Of a stretch of 64,000 nt of DNA, positions 27,394 through 37,415 are shown in pieces. How positions within the stretch are numbered: position 1 is the stretch's first letter; each line of letters opens with the position of its first letter. Origin of the DNA: Neoalteromonas facilis (GTDB taxonomy: Bacteria; Pseudomonadota; Gammaproteobacteria; Enterobacterales; Alteromonadaceae); the NCBI RefSeq assembly GCF_002807665.1, contig NZ_PEAY01000001.1, positions 930,001-994,000 of the forward strand, read 5' to 3'. A model generated the notes under the pieces. The model was not told where the DNA came from, did not search any database, and was given only the letters and a program-made list of their open reading frames with translations. The translations under genes were made by a program, and so were the position numbers.

Positions 27394-29715
27394 TTACACT
27401 TTAAAACGCTCAACCAACTCATTTGTGTGCGCGGCAATTCTGGCTAGGTCGGTTGCGGCGGCACTGGTTTGAGTCGCGCCTTGCTCCACGTCTACAGCCA
27501 TATCCGAAATCTGCGTCACACTCTCTGTAACGGAATCGGATGTTCTATCTTGCTCGGTAGTCGCCGTAGCCACGGTATCCGTCATTTGTTGCACTTGATC
27601 GATTGTATCCGCTAATTCGTTCATGGCTGTAGTCACCAAATCAACTAAGTGAATACCGCCATCAGCGGCGGCGGCTGCACGTTCCATAGCGTTCACAGAG
27701 CGATCAGACGAGACATTCATCTTCTCAATAATCTTGGATATTTCAACGGTATTCTCTTGAGATCGAGTTGCTAATGCGCGTACTTCATCCGCAACAACCG
27801 AGAACCCTCGACCCGCTTCACCCGCTCTCGCTGCCTCAATCGCCGCATTGAGGGCCAATAGGTTGGTTTGGTCAGCAATACTGGTGATCACATTGAGTAC
27901 CGTCGTGATTTGATTTACCTCGGCTTTAAGCGAGCTAATCACTTCACTGGAGTCACGAATCAAATCCACTAACAGGCGGATATTCTCAGCCGCCATATCC
28001 GTGCGCTCCATGTTCTCATCCAAGCCTTTTTTAGCTTTAACACCAAAATCGCGTGTAGTAATGGTCGCATGAGCAACTTCAGCGATTGATGCCGATAGCT
28101 CTTGCATGGCCGACGCCACCATATGCGTTTGATCACGTTGCTCTTTTGAACTTTTTTCACTTTGCTCAGTTATGGCACTTAACTCTTCAGATGCTGACGC
28201 TAGTGAATGCGAATCTTCCTTGATTTGCGCCACGAGGTCTCTAATTTGACCAATAAAAATATTGAAAGCCTGGATCACGCGGTTAATTTCAGGAATAGAA
28301 GATTGATGCAAACGGAGTGTTAAATCGCCCTCCCCAGTAATCAACCCCTCACACGCATCACCCAACCTCACCAATGGGCTAACAAGGCGATTCGAAATGT
28401 AAACGGCTACAGCAGAGGCGATACCAATTACAATAACGCTAATCAAAAATACTGAACCATATAAAGAGGAAGCCAGACTATTGGCCTCTCGAAGCGCCTC
28501 TTCTTTGTCAATTTCAGCCATCAGAGCATAGGTATAATCGCCTATTTTAATAGGGGCATACGCGGAGTACACTTCAACATCTCGGTAGTCTTCCACCAAG
28601 TCAAACCCGGTTTGGCCTTTAAGGGCAGCTTTCGACGCACGTGTTGTAACCGGTTGTATACCTACTGATGTTCCACTTGCTTTTGCTTTCTGTGCTACCG
28701 CTGGGTATTTGTTTTGAATGGCGGCAAAATACTGGTTCGGCGTTTCTAAAAAGAAACGGCTTTCAGTCAATAGCAATTCACTGGGAGTCACCAAGTAGGT
28801 TTCGCCTGACTCACCAAAGCCGCGTGAACTCCACTCTTGGTGATGCGTCATAATTTCGCTGATGACGTCAAGAGGTGCTTGGAAAATTAGTACCGCTATC
28901 GCCTGTCCATTGTCATAAATCGGTGACGATATAAAGCCAGCTTGAGCATCATAGGAAGGTAGATAAGGCTTCAACTCACTGAAAAAAACGTCATCACTGT
29001 TACGAGCGCTGGCCGCAAGTTTGAATGCTTCACCAATACCGGTTTGCGTATATGGACCATTTTTGATGCTGGTTGCGTAGTCCAGTTCTTTATAAACGCT
29101 GTATACAATATTACCGCTGTTGATATCTGCGATAAAAATATCGTAGTAGCCAAACGCTTTTAAAAACGCCCGAACAGTTGGGTGGTACTGCGCGTGTAGC
29201 TGTGCATATTCGGAGCTATTGTTCAAACGAGTAAGATTGTCTTTTTCGCCTATGGGGTGACTTGAACCCGCGATGAAATCGTATTGTAACGCCATAGCTG
29301 TAGGGCTTAAGCCAGATAATAATGCAGCAGGATCACGCAGGGCTTCAGTGTTGCGCTCTTGGTATAGGCCAGCAAAGTCATTAGTGTAGTAGCTTTGCAG
29401 CGATGACCGTTCGCTCGCATTTAATGCTGAGCGTTGCGACAAGTACTGGTTAAAGGCTGGAATAAAGGCTTTGGCCGCCTCTACAATTATTGGATCTGAA
29501 GATTTGGTTCGGATTTGTTTCTCAATGGTCGCAAAATAGGCCGTTATGGCTTCCTCGGTTTGCGCCCGCTCTGCTATAAGTTGTTTCTTCGCACTGTTTT
29601 CAAGTGCTTCTGTCGATTCTGATACGGCTATATTCAGTGAGGAAATCGCGGTAAATAATATAGCGCCGATCACCAGAGCTAAAACAGTAACTAACAGCCT
29701 TAACTTAAGAGTCAT
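27394..29715 (-). CDS. Methyl-accepting chemotaxis protein with periplasmic Cache-type sensor
   Basis: The 773-residue receptor has a membrane helix near the N-terminus (about 7-29), a large periplasmic domain of double-Cache type (about 35-410), a second helix (about 415-438), a HAMP domain and a long coiled-coil signalling domain with the highly conserved hairpin tip ([20 protein letters not shown]). It should pass ligand binding to CheA/CheW. The ligand is not predictable from sequence. There is no C-terminal CheR/CheB tether. It stands alone between pheA and tyrA. Confidence 0.93.
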   Translation of the reverse strand: MTLKLRLLVTVLALVIGAILFTAISSLNIAVSESTEALENSAKKQLIAERAQTEEAITAYFATIEKQIRTKSSDPIIVEAAKAFIPAFNQYLSQRSALNASERSSLQSYYTNDFAGLYQERNTEALRDPAALLSGLSPTAMALQYDFIAGSSHPIGEKDNLTRLNNSSEYAQLHAQYHPTVRAFLKAFGYYDIFIADINSGNIVYSVYKELDYATSIKNGPYTQTGIGEAFKLAASARNSDDVFFSELKPYLPSYDAQAGFISSPIYDNGQAIAVLIFQAPLDVISEIMTHHQEWSSRGFGESGETYLVTPSELLLTESRFFLETPNQYFAAIQNKYPAVAQKAKASGTSVGIQPVTTRASKAALKGQTGFDLVEDYRDVEVYSAYAPIKIGDYTYALMAEIDKEEALREANSLASSLYGSVFLISVIVIGIASAVAVYISNRLVSPLVRLGDACEGLITGEGDLTLRLHQSSIPEINRVIQAFNIFIGQIRDLVAQIKEDSHSLASASEELSAITEQSEKSSKEQRDQTHMVASAMQELSASIAEVAHATITTRDFGVKAKKGLDENMERTDMAAENIRLLVDLIRDSSEVISSLKAEVNQITTVLNVITSIADQTNLLALNAAIEAARAGEAGRGFSVVADEVRALATRSQENTVEISKIIEKMNVSSDRSVNAMERAAAAADGGIHLVDLVTTAMNELADTIDQVQQMTDTVATATTEQDRTSDSVTESVTQISDMAVDVEQGATQTSAAATDLARIAAHTNELVERFKV

Positions 29716-29793
29716 ACATAAGCCTTTTTAAAGTGTGCTAAAAATTTTAGGGCGCAATATTTTTTAAACGCTTATTGTCGATTTACAGATCAA

Positions 29794-30939
29794 CTATTTA
29801 TGCCAACGCAACATTTGGTCGTCATCGGCTTTTAGCAGTAATTTTTTGCTATCCACCAAACATTTCTTGGCGTATTCACCAAACCAGTTGCCAATTTGCA
29901 TAAATTGCTTAATAAATTCCGCTTTGTCACCTTGTTCAAACAGTGCAATGGCTTCATTAAAGCGTTCACTGAACCGCCTGAGCAATGCAATATTATTGCG
30001 ATCATTAAAAATAATATCGGCGTACAACTCTGGGTCTTGAGCAAAAAGCCGTCCAACCATTGCAAGCTCCAAGCGGTAAATAGGAGAACTGAAATCTGTT
30101 AGTAATTGTAGATCAGGGTCTTCATGGTGCAAGTGAGCACCGTAAACAAACGTATTAAAATGGCGCATAACCTGAATAAACGCCATCGCAGCGTCATGCT
30201 CTGCAGCACTAGTGTGTTGAATTTTAGCGCCCCACACATTCATTTGTTCAATAAGCCACTGATATTTATCTGGCAAACGACCATCACAAACAACAACCAC
30301 TTGCTTAACCATTCCTATAGAATCGGGGCCAAACATAGGGTGCAATCCCACTACAGGTCCTTCGTGCATCCTTAACATTGCGTCCAATGGGGCTTTTTTA
30401 ATGCTGGTAATGTCGGCCAGTACGCAACTTGAAGGCAGCTTGGGTAGCTTTTGGATGACAGACTCTGTTAGGGTTATTGGCACACAAATGAGAACAAGGT
30501 CAGCGTTGGCAAATAACCGCTCAGCATCTCTCCAATCCTCCTTCTCAACTACTGTAACTGCGTAATGACTGCGTTGAAATAGCTCGGTAAATATACGTCC
30601 CAAAGCGCCTGCACCGCCAACAATAACGACTTTTTCAACTGCCTTGTTGGTTTGCAAAAACTCGCCATCTTGTGTTGCGTAAGACTCGCGCATTATCCGA
30701 CGCAACAAGTCTTCAACCAAATTTGGTTGAACGCCTTCTCGCTCGGCTTGAGCACGGCGGCTGGCAATAAGCTCAGCTTCACGCTGTGGCACGTAAATCG
30801 GCATTCCGGTTTGACTTTTGACTTTACCCACTTCTGTGGTTAACAAAGCACGACGACGCAACAATGAGACCAACTCGGCATCAAGTTGGTCTATATTGTC
30901 GCGCAGTTCGTTAAGGCGTTCTTGCGGCGATTCGCTCAT
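29794..30939 (-). CDS. tyrA: TyrA, chorismate mutase/prephenate dehydrogenase (T-protein)
   Basis: The 381-residue bifunctional enzyme has an AroQ-type chorismate mutase domain (about 5-90) and an NAD-dependent prephenate dehydrogenase domain (about 105-370) with the dinucleotide motif [12 protein letters not shown] and the conserved [10 protein letters not shown]. It makes 4-hydroxyphenylpyruvate for tyrosine. Its ATG lies 1 nt after the aroF stop codon, so the two are co-translated in an aroF-tyrA operon like that of E. coli. Confidence 0.96.
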   Translation of the reverse strand: MSESPQERLNELRDNIDQLDAELVSLLRRRALLTTEVGKVKSQTGMPIYVPQREAELIASRRAQAEREGVQPNLVEDLLRRIMRESYATQDGEFLQTNKAVEKVVIVGGAGALGRIFTELFQRSHYAVTVVEKEDWRDAERLFANADLVLICVPITLTESVIQKLPKLPSSCVLADITSIKKAPLDAMLRMHEGPVVGLHPMFGPDSIGMVKQVVVVCDGRLPDKYQWLIEQMNVWGAKIQHTSAAEHDAAMAFIQVMRHFNTFVYGAHLHHEDPDLQLLTDFSSPIYRLELAMVGRLFAQDPELYADIIFNDRNNIALLRRFSERFNEAIALFEQGDKAEFIKQFMQIGNWFGEYAKKCLVDSKKLLLKADDDQMLRWHK

Positions 30940-30940
30940 A

Positions 30941-32032
30941 TTATTGTTGGCTACTAAATTTAGTCTGTCTCATGGGTAGCACCGTAATTAATCGCTCTCT
31001 TGCTTGCGATATAACCGTTTCTGTTGTTGCCCAGTCAATGCATCCATCGGTTATCGAAACGCCATGTTGCAAATCATCACGCGCAACGCCGTCGCTTTTT
31101 TGATTCCCCGCATTAATGTGACTTTCTAACATGATGCCAATAATTGACTGGTTTCCTTCCAGTATTTGGTTTACCACGTTTTGCGCAACCAATGGTTGAC
31201 GGCGATAATCTTTAGACGAATTTGCATGACTACAGTCAACAACCAAACTCGCCATTAAATTGGCATCTTTTAACTCTCGCTCACATTCTGATACACAAAC
31301 ACTGTCGTAATTAGGCTGTCTGCCACCACGCAATATAATATGTCCGTCAGGGTTACCTTGGGTTTTAATAATACTCACTTGCCCCTGTTTATTAATCCCC
31401 ATAAAACTGTGCCCAGATGCGGCTGACTTCAGGGCATTAATAGCGATTTCTAAACTGCCATCAGTACCATTTTTAAAGCCCACTGGCATCGATAAACCAC
31501 TGGCCATCTCACGATGCGTTTGCGACTCACTTGTACGCGCGCCGATTGCTGCCCAACTAAACAACTCGGCCAAATATTGCGGACTAATAGGATCCAACGC
31601 CTCGGTTGCTAATGGTAACTCTAGTTCAGCTAACCAAATTAGCAATTCTCTGGCCTTACGCAAGCCGGCTTCAATATCAAAGGTTCCGTCTAAATGTGGG
31701 TCATTGATCAAACCTTTCCAGCCGGTAGTGGTGCGCGGTTTTTCAAAGTAAACTCGCATCACGATATACAAACTGTCTTTGCAGGTTTCATGCAGCTCTT
31801 TTAACTTAAGGGCGTACTCTTTCGCTGCGTCCACGTCATGAATTGAACAGGGGCCGCACACCACCAATAAACGGTGGTCGCGACGATGAATAATGTCTGA
31901 AATAACGTTGCGCGAATCTGCGATAGCTTGCAATGCTTTTTCACTTACAGGCAGCTCACTCGCCAGCGCCTCAGGTGTTAGCAGTACTTCTTCTGCACTG
32001 ACGTGAATATTGTTGATTGTGTCCTTGAACAT
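30941..32032 (-). CDS. aroF: 3-deoxy-7-phosphoheptulonate (DAHP) synthase, class I
   Basis: The 363-residue enzyme has class I DAHP synthase signatures: [51 protein letters not shown] and DCSHANS. It condenses phosphoenolpyruvate and erythrose 4-phosphate, the first step of the shikimate pathway. Linkage to tyrA suggests it is the tyrosine-controlled isoenzyme AroF; the isoenzyme class is inferred from context. The ATG is at 32030-32032. Confidence 0.93.
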   Translation of the reverse strand: MFKDTINNIHVSAEEVLLTPEALASELPVSEKALQAIADSRNVISDIIHRRDHRLLVVCGPCSIHDVDAAKEYALKLKELHETCKDSLYIVMRVYFEKPRTTTGWKGLINDPHLDGTFDIEAGLRKARELLIWLAELELPLATEALDPISPQYLAELFSWAAIGARTSESQTHREMASGLSMPVGFKNGTDGSLEIAINALKSAASGHSFMGINKQGQVSIIKTQGNPDGHIILRGGRQPNYDSVCVSECERELKDANLMASLVVDCSHANSSKDYRRQPLVAQNVVNQILEGNQSIIGIMLESHINAGNQKSDGVARDDLQHGVSITDGCIDWATTETVISQARERLITVLPMRQTKFSSQQ

Positions 32033-32115
32033 GGGGATCCCAAAATTTAATGAAAATAATAAGTTAGCAATTGCAGCGAATGTGCGAGGGGGTGGCGTTC
32101 TGTCTTTGTATTATT

Positions 32116-32140
32116 ATGTTTACAACCAGCCAGTAAACAT
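32116..32140. repeat. Inverted repeat upstream of aroF
   Basis: ATGTTTAC (32116-32123) and GTAAACAT (32133-32140) form a perfect 8-bp dyad with a 9-nt spacer, about 85-110 nt before aroF. The arms run opposite to the TyrR box (TGTAAA-N6-TTTACA), so it is not an obvious TyrR site. It could be an operator for another regulator. Confidence 0.5.
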
Positions 32141-32235
32141 CTGCCAGCAATGCTTGACTTTTTATCAAGCCAGTGAGGAATAAGCAAGCGATTCTGTAAA
32201 AAATCGACTAAAGTAGCAACCTTTATACTGACAAC

Positions 32236-32264
32236 AAAAAATACCCGCCTTGTGGCGGGTATTT
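32236..32264 (-). terminator. Terminator of the AbgT-family transporter gene
   Basis: An 11-bp perfect stem AAATACCCGCC/GGCGGGTATTT (32239-32249 with 32254-32264, loop TTGT) is followed on the minus strand by a T-rich tract. It lies 28 nt after the transporter stop codon. Confidence 0.88.
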
Positions 32265-32291
32265 ATTTAATGTGCAGATGTTTAATTAAGC

Positions 32292-33833
32292 CTATCCTAC
32301 TGCCGGATAAACATAACTCGCTTGGATCCCTAACGGCAGTCCTAAGCCCCAATAAGCGAGCAGGAATACGGTCCATAACAATAATATAGAAACACTAAAC
32401 GGCAACATCAGTGAAAGCAATGTGCCGATGCCTGTTGATTTCACATAGCGCTGGCAATACACCACGACCAATGGGAAATAAGGCATCAACGGCGTAATAA
32501 TATTGGAAGATGAATCCCCTAATCGATATGCCGCTTGGGTTAAATCCGGTGATATATTCAATTGCATCAACATCGGTACGAAGATTGGCCCAAGCAGCGC
32601 CCACTTCGCGGATGATGAGCCGATGAATAAGTTAACAAATGCGGTTAAAAATATAATCCCGACAATTGTCACCATGCTCGGCAACGCCAGCGATTTTAGT
32701 ACTTCAGCACCTTCAATTGCCAACAATGCACCTAAATTTGACTTGCCAAATGCATCAATAAATAACGCACAGAAAAAAGCCATGACAATGTAGTAGCTCA
32801 TGCCTTGCATTGCTTTAGTCATACTATCAATCATGTCTTTTGTGGTTTTGTAAGTGCCAGACATGTATCCATAGACTATGCCGGGTAACAAGAAGAGCAA
32901 AAATATCAGGGGTACGATGGACTGCATGACCGGTGCTGAAAATGACGTCAACTCGCCGTTTGCATCACGCATTGGAGACGTTTCAGGATACAAGATAGCC
33001 ACTAGCGCGACTATACCCAACAACATGGTTGCGGTTGCGAAGCGTAGCGCACGTGTTTGCTTGGCATCAAGCTCATCAAATTTAGGGATGTCTGATGGAT
33101 CGCCGTCAACTTCAACGTCTTTTAGACGCGGCTCAATCACCTTATCCGTCAAGTACCACGCGATACCGACAATCAACAATGTAGACGCACTATTAAAGAA
33201 CCAATTGTTAAGTGGATTTATCTGCATCGCTGGGTCAATAATTTGCGCCGCACTTTGAGTAAAGCTTTGCAGTAAGGGATCGATTGCAGAAGGGATGAAA
33301 TTAGCACAAAACCCTCCGCTCACACCGGCAAATGCTGCAGCAATACCTGCGAGCGGGTGGCGTCCCATTGCGTAGAAAATAACCCCAGCGAGTGGAATAA
33401 CTAATACGTATCCAGCATCTGTTGCCGTGTGGCTGATGATAGCCACTAGCACCACCATTGGCGTTAACAATGCTTTAGGTGTGGCATCTAGCATGCGCTT
33501 CAATCCAGCACTGATAAAGCCCGAATGCTCGGCTACTCCCACGCCTAGCATGGCCACTAAAACCACACCTAACGGTGCGAAACCGGTAAATATCTTAACC
33601 ATTCGACTCAAAAAGTCGGCAAGAGAGTCTCCCGTCAATAAGTTATTAACGACTACAGCTTCTCCGGTACGCGGATCAATTGTGTCGAAGCTGATACCCG
33701 ATAAAGCGGCAGATAAAGCCCATACAATCACCAAACAAACAAAGAAGATAATTGCAGGATCAGGAAGTTTGTTACCGATAACTTCGACTTTGTCGAGCGC
33801 ACGAGTAACCCAGGTTGAATTTGTTGTTGTCAT
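32292..33833 (-). CDS. AbgT-family membrane transporter
   Basis: The 513-residue integral membrane protein has about eleven to twelve hydrophobic segments and the AbgT family look: start NKLPDPAIIFF, conserved segments FVNLFIGSSSAKWALLGPIF and GDSSSNIITPLMPYFPLV. Family members import p-aminobenzoyl-glutamate or export sulfonamide-type compounds. Which applies here cannot be told from sequence. It is a single gene with its own terminator. Confidence 0.88.
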   Translation of the reverse strand: MTTTNSTWVTRALDKVEVIGNKLPDPAIIFFVCLVIVWALSAALSGISFDTIDPRTGEAVVVNNLLTGDSLADFLSRMVKIFTGFAPLGVVLVAMLGVGVAEHSGFISAGLKRMLDATPKALLTPMVVLVAIISHTATDAGYVLVIPLAGVIFYAMGRHPLAGIAAAFAGVSGGFCANFIPSAIDPLLQSFTQSAAQIIDPAMQINPLNNWFFNSASTLLIVGIAWYLTDKVIEPRLKDVEVDGDPSDIPKFDELDAKQTRALRFATATMLLGIVALVAILYPETSPMRDANGELTSFSAPVMQSIVPLIFLLFLLPGIVYGYMSGTYKTTKDMIDSMTKAMQGMSYYIVMAFFCALFIDAFGKSNLGALLAIEGAEVLKSLALPSMVTIVGIIFLTAFVNLFIGSSSAKWALLGPIFVPMLMQLNISPDLTQAAYRLGDSSSNIITPLMPYFPLVVVYCQRYVKSTGIGTLLSLMLPFSVSILLLWTVFLLAYWGLGLPLGIQASYVYPAVG

Positions 33834-33902
33834 AGGTTGCCTAGATAATATTATTCTAATTCTAAAAAGCCCGCCTATTTAACCACACCTATGCGATGCT
33901 TG

Positions 33903-34406
33903 CTATTTTATAAAGGTCGTTTTCGCCGGAACATCTTTGACGACGACAGCACCCGCCGCGATTATCGCCTCATCCCCGATTATCACACCGGGTAAAATTG
34001 TGACACTCGCACCAATCCAGACATCATGACCAATCTGAATGGGTGATGCATATTGCACTCCCGAACGGCGCAGTTCTGTATCTTTTGGATGTGTTGTGGC
34101 CGAAATAACTGTATGCGGACCCACCAGCACGTTATTGCCAATGGTCACCGACGCACTGTCAAGCACTGTTACATGATGATTAAAGAAAACCCCTTTCCCG
34201 GCAATAATATTGGTGCCGAAATCACAATTAAAGCCAGATTCAACAATGATATTTTTAGCATTTGGCAATAATTTCGATAGCAACGCTTTGCGTTCTGATT
34301 TTTGGTCAGGCGACAATGAATTAAGTTGGAAACACAACTGCTTTGCACGATGTCGTTGCGACTTATAAGGTTCCAAATGAGGCGTAAAGGTAATGAGGTC
34401 CGACAC
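33903..34406 (-). CDS. Maltose/galactoside O-acetyltransferase family protein, short C-terminus
   Basis: The protein shows the left-handed beta-helix hexapeptide repeats ([33 protein letters not shown]) and active-site region HHVTVLDS...TTHPKD of sugar O-acetyltransferases. It ends at TTFIK and lacks the usual C-terminal GNPAR segment. The start is unclear. The frame is open to a TTG inside the rplS terminator (34484), giving 193 residues. A GTG at 34404-34406, used here, gives 167 residues and begins near the start of the family's N-terminal domain. Neither has a good ribosome site. The gene may be poorly expressed or decaying. Confidence 0.7.
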   Translation of the reverse strand: MSDLITFTPHLEPYKSQRHRAKQLCFQLNSLSPDQKSERKALLSKLLPNAKNIIVESGFNCDFGTNIIAGKGVFFNHHVTVLDSASVTIGNNVLVGPHTVISATTHPKDTELRRSGVQYASPIQIGHDVWIGASVTILPGVIIGDEAIIAAGAVVVKDVPAKTTFIK

Positions 34407-34470
34407 GTTTGCATAACTTTTGAATAATTGATGACAAACAGTATGTGATAGACAAGGTTGGGTCAAATAC

Positions 34471-34495
34471 AAAAAAGCCCGCAAATGCGGGCTTT
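34471..34495 (-). terminator. Terminator of the rpsP-rimM-trmD-rplS operon
   Basis: A 9-bp stem AAAGCCCGC/GCGGGCTTT (34474-34482 with 34487-34495, loop AAAT) is followed on the minus strand by a run of T residues. It lies 35 nt after the rplS stop codon. Confidence 0.9.
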
Positions 34496-34529
34496 CGAAT
34501 CAGTTAACGTTAACGCAGAAATTGTTAAA

Positions 34530-34889
34530 TTAGCTAAGTTTCTCTTTGATACGTGCAGATTTACCTGAACGCTCACGAAGATAGTAAAGCTTAGCACGAC
34601 GCACGTCACCACGACGCTTGACTTCAATCGCAGAAATTGCAGGGCTGTGTGTTTGGAATACACGCTCTACGCCTTCGCCGCTTGAGATTTTACGTACAGT
34701 GAAAGACGAGTGCAGGCCACGGTTACGCTTCGCGATAACAACACCTTCATACGCCTGAAGACGCTCTTTATCGCCTTCTTTTACACGCACTTTTACGATA
34801 ACTGTGTCACCAGGACCAAATGCTGGGACATCAGTTTTGAGCTGTGCTTGCTCAATTTTTTTGATGATATCTTGACTAACTTTACTCAT
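34530..34889 (-). CDS. rplS: 50S ribosomal protein L19
   Basis: The 119-residue protein matches L19 over its length ([59 protein letters not shown]). It sits at the 30S-50S interface. Two ATGs are adjacent. The second (34887-34889) is chosen because the AGAGGA ribosome site lies only 1 nt before the first. It is last in the rpsP-rimM-trmD-rplS operon. Confidence 0.97.
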   Translation of the reverse strand: MSKVSQDIIKKIEQAQLKTDVPAFGPGDTVIVKVRVKEGDKERLQAYEGVVIAKRNRGLHSSFTVRKISSGEGVERVFQTHSPAISAIEVKRRGDVRRAKLYYLRERSGKSARIKEKLS

Positions 34890-34907
34890 CATATCCTCTC
34901 GTTCGAG

Positions 34908-35672
34908 TTAACTGTCATCTTGCTGCTTCAACGACGTTTGGAAAGCTTCCAGTAATCGTTTCTGCTCCTCAGTCAGAGCTCGATGATTAATTAATTCAGG
35001 GCGTCGCAACCATGTTCTACCAAGAGACTGCTGCAGGCGCCACTGCCTGATTTTTTCGTGATCACCGCTCAGTAATACACTGGGTACGGTTTTATCACCT
35101 AACACCTCGGGGCGCGTATAATGCGGACAATCCAGTAAATTGTGACTGAACGAATCCTCTTGCGCTGATTGTTGATGCCCTAGTACTCCCGGTTTTAACC
35201 GAGCGACAGTGTCCATCAACACCATTGCAGCTAACTCGCCGCCACTGAGAACGTAATCCCCAATTGACCATTCTTCGTCAATATGAGCTTCGATTACACG
35301 CTCATCAATACCTTCGTAGCGTCCACACACTAGAATCAGATTATCATTTGACGCCAACTCTTTAGCGCCTTGCTGATCCAGTTTTCGCCCTTGCGGTGAC
35401 ATATAAATCACCTTGGCATTATTTCCAGCAGCCTTTTTAGCTGCCAGTATTGCGTCTGTTAATGGCTGAACCATCATCAGCATGCCAGGTCCGCCCCCAT
35501 AGGGCCGGTCATCGACTGTGCGATGCCTGTCGTGAGTGAAATCGCGTGGATTAAAATGCGCTAGTTCAAGCAAACCTGATTTAACAGCTCTACCGAAGAC
35601 CCCCTCCTGTGTCATGCTCGTAAACATGTCAGGAAAAAGACTGACTAACCCAAACCAACTTTTGGTTGGCAT
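34908..35672 (-). CDS. trmD: TrmD, tRNA (guanine37-N1)-methyltransferase
   Basis: The 254-residue SPOUT methyltransferase shows the trefoil-knot motifs [27 protein letters not shown] and [15 protein letters not shown]. It makes m1G37 in tRNAs to prevent frameshifting. Its ATG follows the rimM stop codon with no gap, so translation is probably coupled. Confidence 0.98.
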   Translation of the reverse strand: MPTKSWFGLVSLFPDMFTSMTQEGVFGRAVKSGLLELAHFNPRDFTHDRHRTVDDRPYGGGPGMLMMVQPLTDAILAAKKAAGNNAKVIYMSPQGRKLDQQGAKELASNDNLILVCGRYEGIDERVIEAHIDEEWSIGDYVLSGGELAAMVLMDTVARLKPGVLGHQQSAQEDSFSHNLLDCPHYTRPEVLGDKTVPSVLLSGDHEKIRQWRLQQSLGRTWLRRPELINHRALTEEQKRLLEAFQTSLKQQDDS

Positions 35673-36194
35673 TTAAAACCCTGGATCCCAATCAACCGTG
35701 ATCGTTCGCGCCTGCATATCAACCGATTTAATCACGCTTTCGCGGATAAACGGCAACATGCGTTCTTTTTGACCAAAAGCGTCGTTGCTCTGGGCTTTAA
35801 CCAACATAACGTCGTTAGCACCCGTTTCGAACATTTCTTTGACAGTCCCTAAATTGTAGCCTTGCTGTGTTTCCACTTGCATGCCGATTAGGTCTCGCCA
35901 ATAGTAATCATCACCAGAAAGTGTTGGTAGTTGCTGTGCAGTAATGTGAATGTCAAGATTCTTGATGCGTTCGGCATCGTCTCTCGATTCAATTCCTACC
36001 AGCTTAGCTACCAATGACTTTCCACTGAAACGCCATTGCTCAACTTGGTATTCCCGTTCATCACCTAAAAACCAAGGTACATAATCGAAAATACCGGTCG
36101 AATCATCGGTATAGCTGTTGATTTTGACCCAACCTTTAACTCCATAAGGAGCGCCGATTTTGCCTATCACCAGTGTGTCAGACGCGTGACTCAT
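35673..36194 (-). CDS. rimM: RimM, 16S rRNA processing/30S maturation factor
   Basis: The 173-residue protein has an N-terminal RimM barrel (VIGKIGAPYGVKGWVKINSYTD) and a C-terminal PRC-barrel (about 100-170, ending VDWDPGF). It assists maturation of the 30S head through protein S19. It lies 35 nt after rpsP in the conserved operon. Confidence 0.97.
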   Translation of the reverse strand: MSHASDTLVIGKIGAPYGVKGWVKINSYTDDSTGIFDYVPWFLGDEREYQVEQWRFSGKSLVAKLVGIESRDDAERIKNLDIHITAQQLPTLSGDDYYWRDLIGMQVETQQGYNLGTVKEMFETGANDVMLVKAQSNDAFGQKERMLPFIRESVIKSVDMQARTITVDWDPGF

Positions 36195-36229
36195 CTATAC
36201 CTCATAAGCTTTTGCTTAATAATGACAGC

Positions 36230-36481
36230 TTATGCAGCTGCTTTCTTTGCATCTTTTACCAAGCGTGCAACACGGTCAGAAAGACCAGCGCCTTGACCAA
36301 CCCAGTGTTCAACACGGTCTAGATCCAAGCGTAAACGCTCTGCTTGACCTTGCGCTGTTGGGTTGAAAAAGCCGATGTTTTCAATAAAACGACCGTTGCG
36401 CGCACGGCGGCTGTCTGCCACCACAACTTGATAAAATGGGCGCTTTTTAGCACCACCACGCTGTAAACGAATAATAACCAT
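36230..36481 (-). CDS. rpsP: 30S ribosomal protein S16
   Basis: The 83-residue protein matches S16 ([40 protein letters not shown]). It is first in the rpsP-rimM-trmD-rplS operon, behind a strong promoter. Confidence 0.98.
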   Translation of the reverse strand: MVIIRLQRGGAKKRPFYQVVVADSRRARNGRFIENIGFFNPTAQGQAERLRLDLDRVEHWVGQGAGLSDRVARLVKDAKKAAA

Positions 36482-36567
36482 AAATGCCTCAACTCGTTGT
36501 AGCGTTACCGTTAACTAATTACCTTAACATCAGTGTGGAACACCCACCCCAAAATTAAGGTCGCGAG

Positions 36568-36595
36568 ATTATACGGGATTAATTATGTAAATCAA
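36568..36595 (-). promoter_or_regulatory. Promoter of the rpsP operon
   Basis: On the minus strand TTGATT (36590-36595) and a perfect TATAAT (36568-36573) are 16 nt apart, followed by a GC-rich discriminator (CTCGCGA), as expected for a growth-rate-controlled ribosomal operon. The predicted start near 36561 gives an 80-nt leader. The promoter lies between rpsP and the end of the solute-binding protein gene, so the ribosomal operon need not depend on ffh transcription. Confidence 0.8.
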
Positions 36596-36619
36596 GTAAA
36601 TGTAAGCGTTTTTGCGGGG

Positions 36620-37390
36620 TTAACATTGAGTCGGTGGGGAATTCGCATCGCTGTGGGTGCGATGGGATTCCAAATACTGATTAAAGCGTGCCACCCATGC
36701 CTCACTGACGGAATGTTTATTGAATATAAAATGGACTGAATTTTGATATAACAATTGGTCTGCGACTCGCCATTTAGCTGGATTTTCTGCCGCATACTGC
36801 ATACACAATGCAATGCGATCATCCACTACAGCATCAACCTTACCTTGTGCTAACCAGTTTAAACGCTGCTTTAGTCCAAACGCATGAACAAAAAGTTTAG
36901 GTGAGCCAGCACGCAGCTGTTCAACAAATTCACCAAAATAGCCATTAACATTCATTGCTACCTTTTTCCCGCTAGCAATTGCATGCTCAAAAGGGGTTTC
37001 AGGAGTAAGCCCTGCGCCGTCATGACGAATGGCGAATCCAATGATTTCGTCACGATAGGGGTCAGAATAATAGTAATCTTGTGCCCGCGCATCGGTAAAG
37101 CTTGCACCGATTGACATATCGAAGGTGCCTTTACGCAATTCACGACCTGTGCGTGTTTCATTCATCGGAAGCACGACAAAATCGCAGCCCATTTCGTTCA
37201 ACACTTGTGCAAGAAATTGGTAATCTGAACCGTCATATTTAGCATTGGAAACTTTATAGAAATAAGGAAACCAATCACCCGCGAATGTCAGCACGAGAGG
37301 CTCTTTGCATTCCAGATCTGTTTGAGCTGCCGCCTGCGTAAAATGCAAAGCGCAAAACAACAAAACCAAAACTCGCAAAGAACCTATCAA
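36620..37390 (-). CDS. Periplasmic solute-binding protein (SBP family 3)
   Basis: The 256-residue precursor has a signal peptide (about 22 residues, ending Q-A-A-A) and an amino-acid-binding-protein fold (FAGDWFPYFYKV, GTFDMSIGASFTDARAQDYYYSDPY, LAQGKVDAVVDDR). No permease or ATPase gene is near, so it may work as an orphan binding or sensing protein. The start is a TTG (37388-37390) with AGGAG 9 nt upstream. It follows ffh by 25 nt in the same direction and may be co-transcribed. Confidence 0.82.
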   Translation of the reverse strand: MIGSLRVLVLLFCALHFTQAAAQTDLECKEPLVLTFAGDWFPYFYKVSNAKYDGSDYQFLAQVLNEMGCDFVVLPMNETRTGRELRKGTFDMSIGASFTDARAQDYYYSDPYRDEIIGFAIRHDGAGLTPETPFEHAIASGKKVAMNVNGYFGEFVEQLRAGSPKLFVHAFGLKQRLNWLAQGKVDAVVDDRIALCMQYAAENPAKWRVADQLLYQNSVHFIFNKHSVSEAWVARFNQYLESHRTHSDANSPPTQC

Positions 37391-37415
37391 ATTGAAAATC
37401 TCCTGCTAATGCATC

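Noticed and set aside
29716-29793. Flagellar sigma-28 promoter before the chemoreceptor
   Set aside because: TAAA followed by CGACAATAA was considered, but spacing and the second box deviate too much from TAAA-N15-GCCGATAA.
32116-32140. Dyad before aroF as a TyrR box
   Set aside because: TyrR sites read TGTAAA-N6-TTTACA. Here the arms are reversed and the spacer is 9 nt, so TyrR was not assigned.
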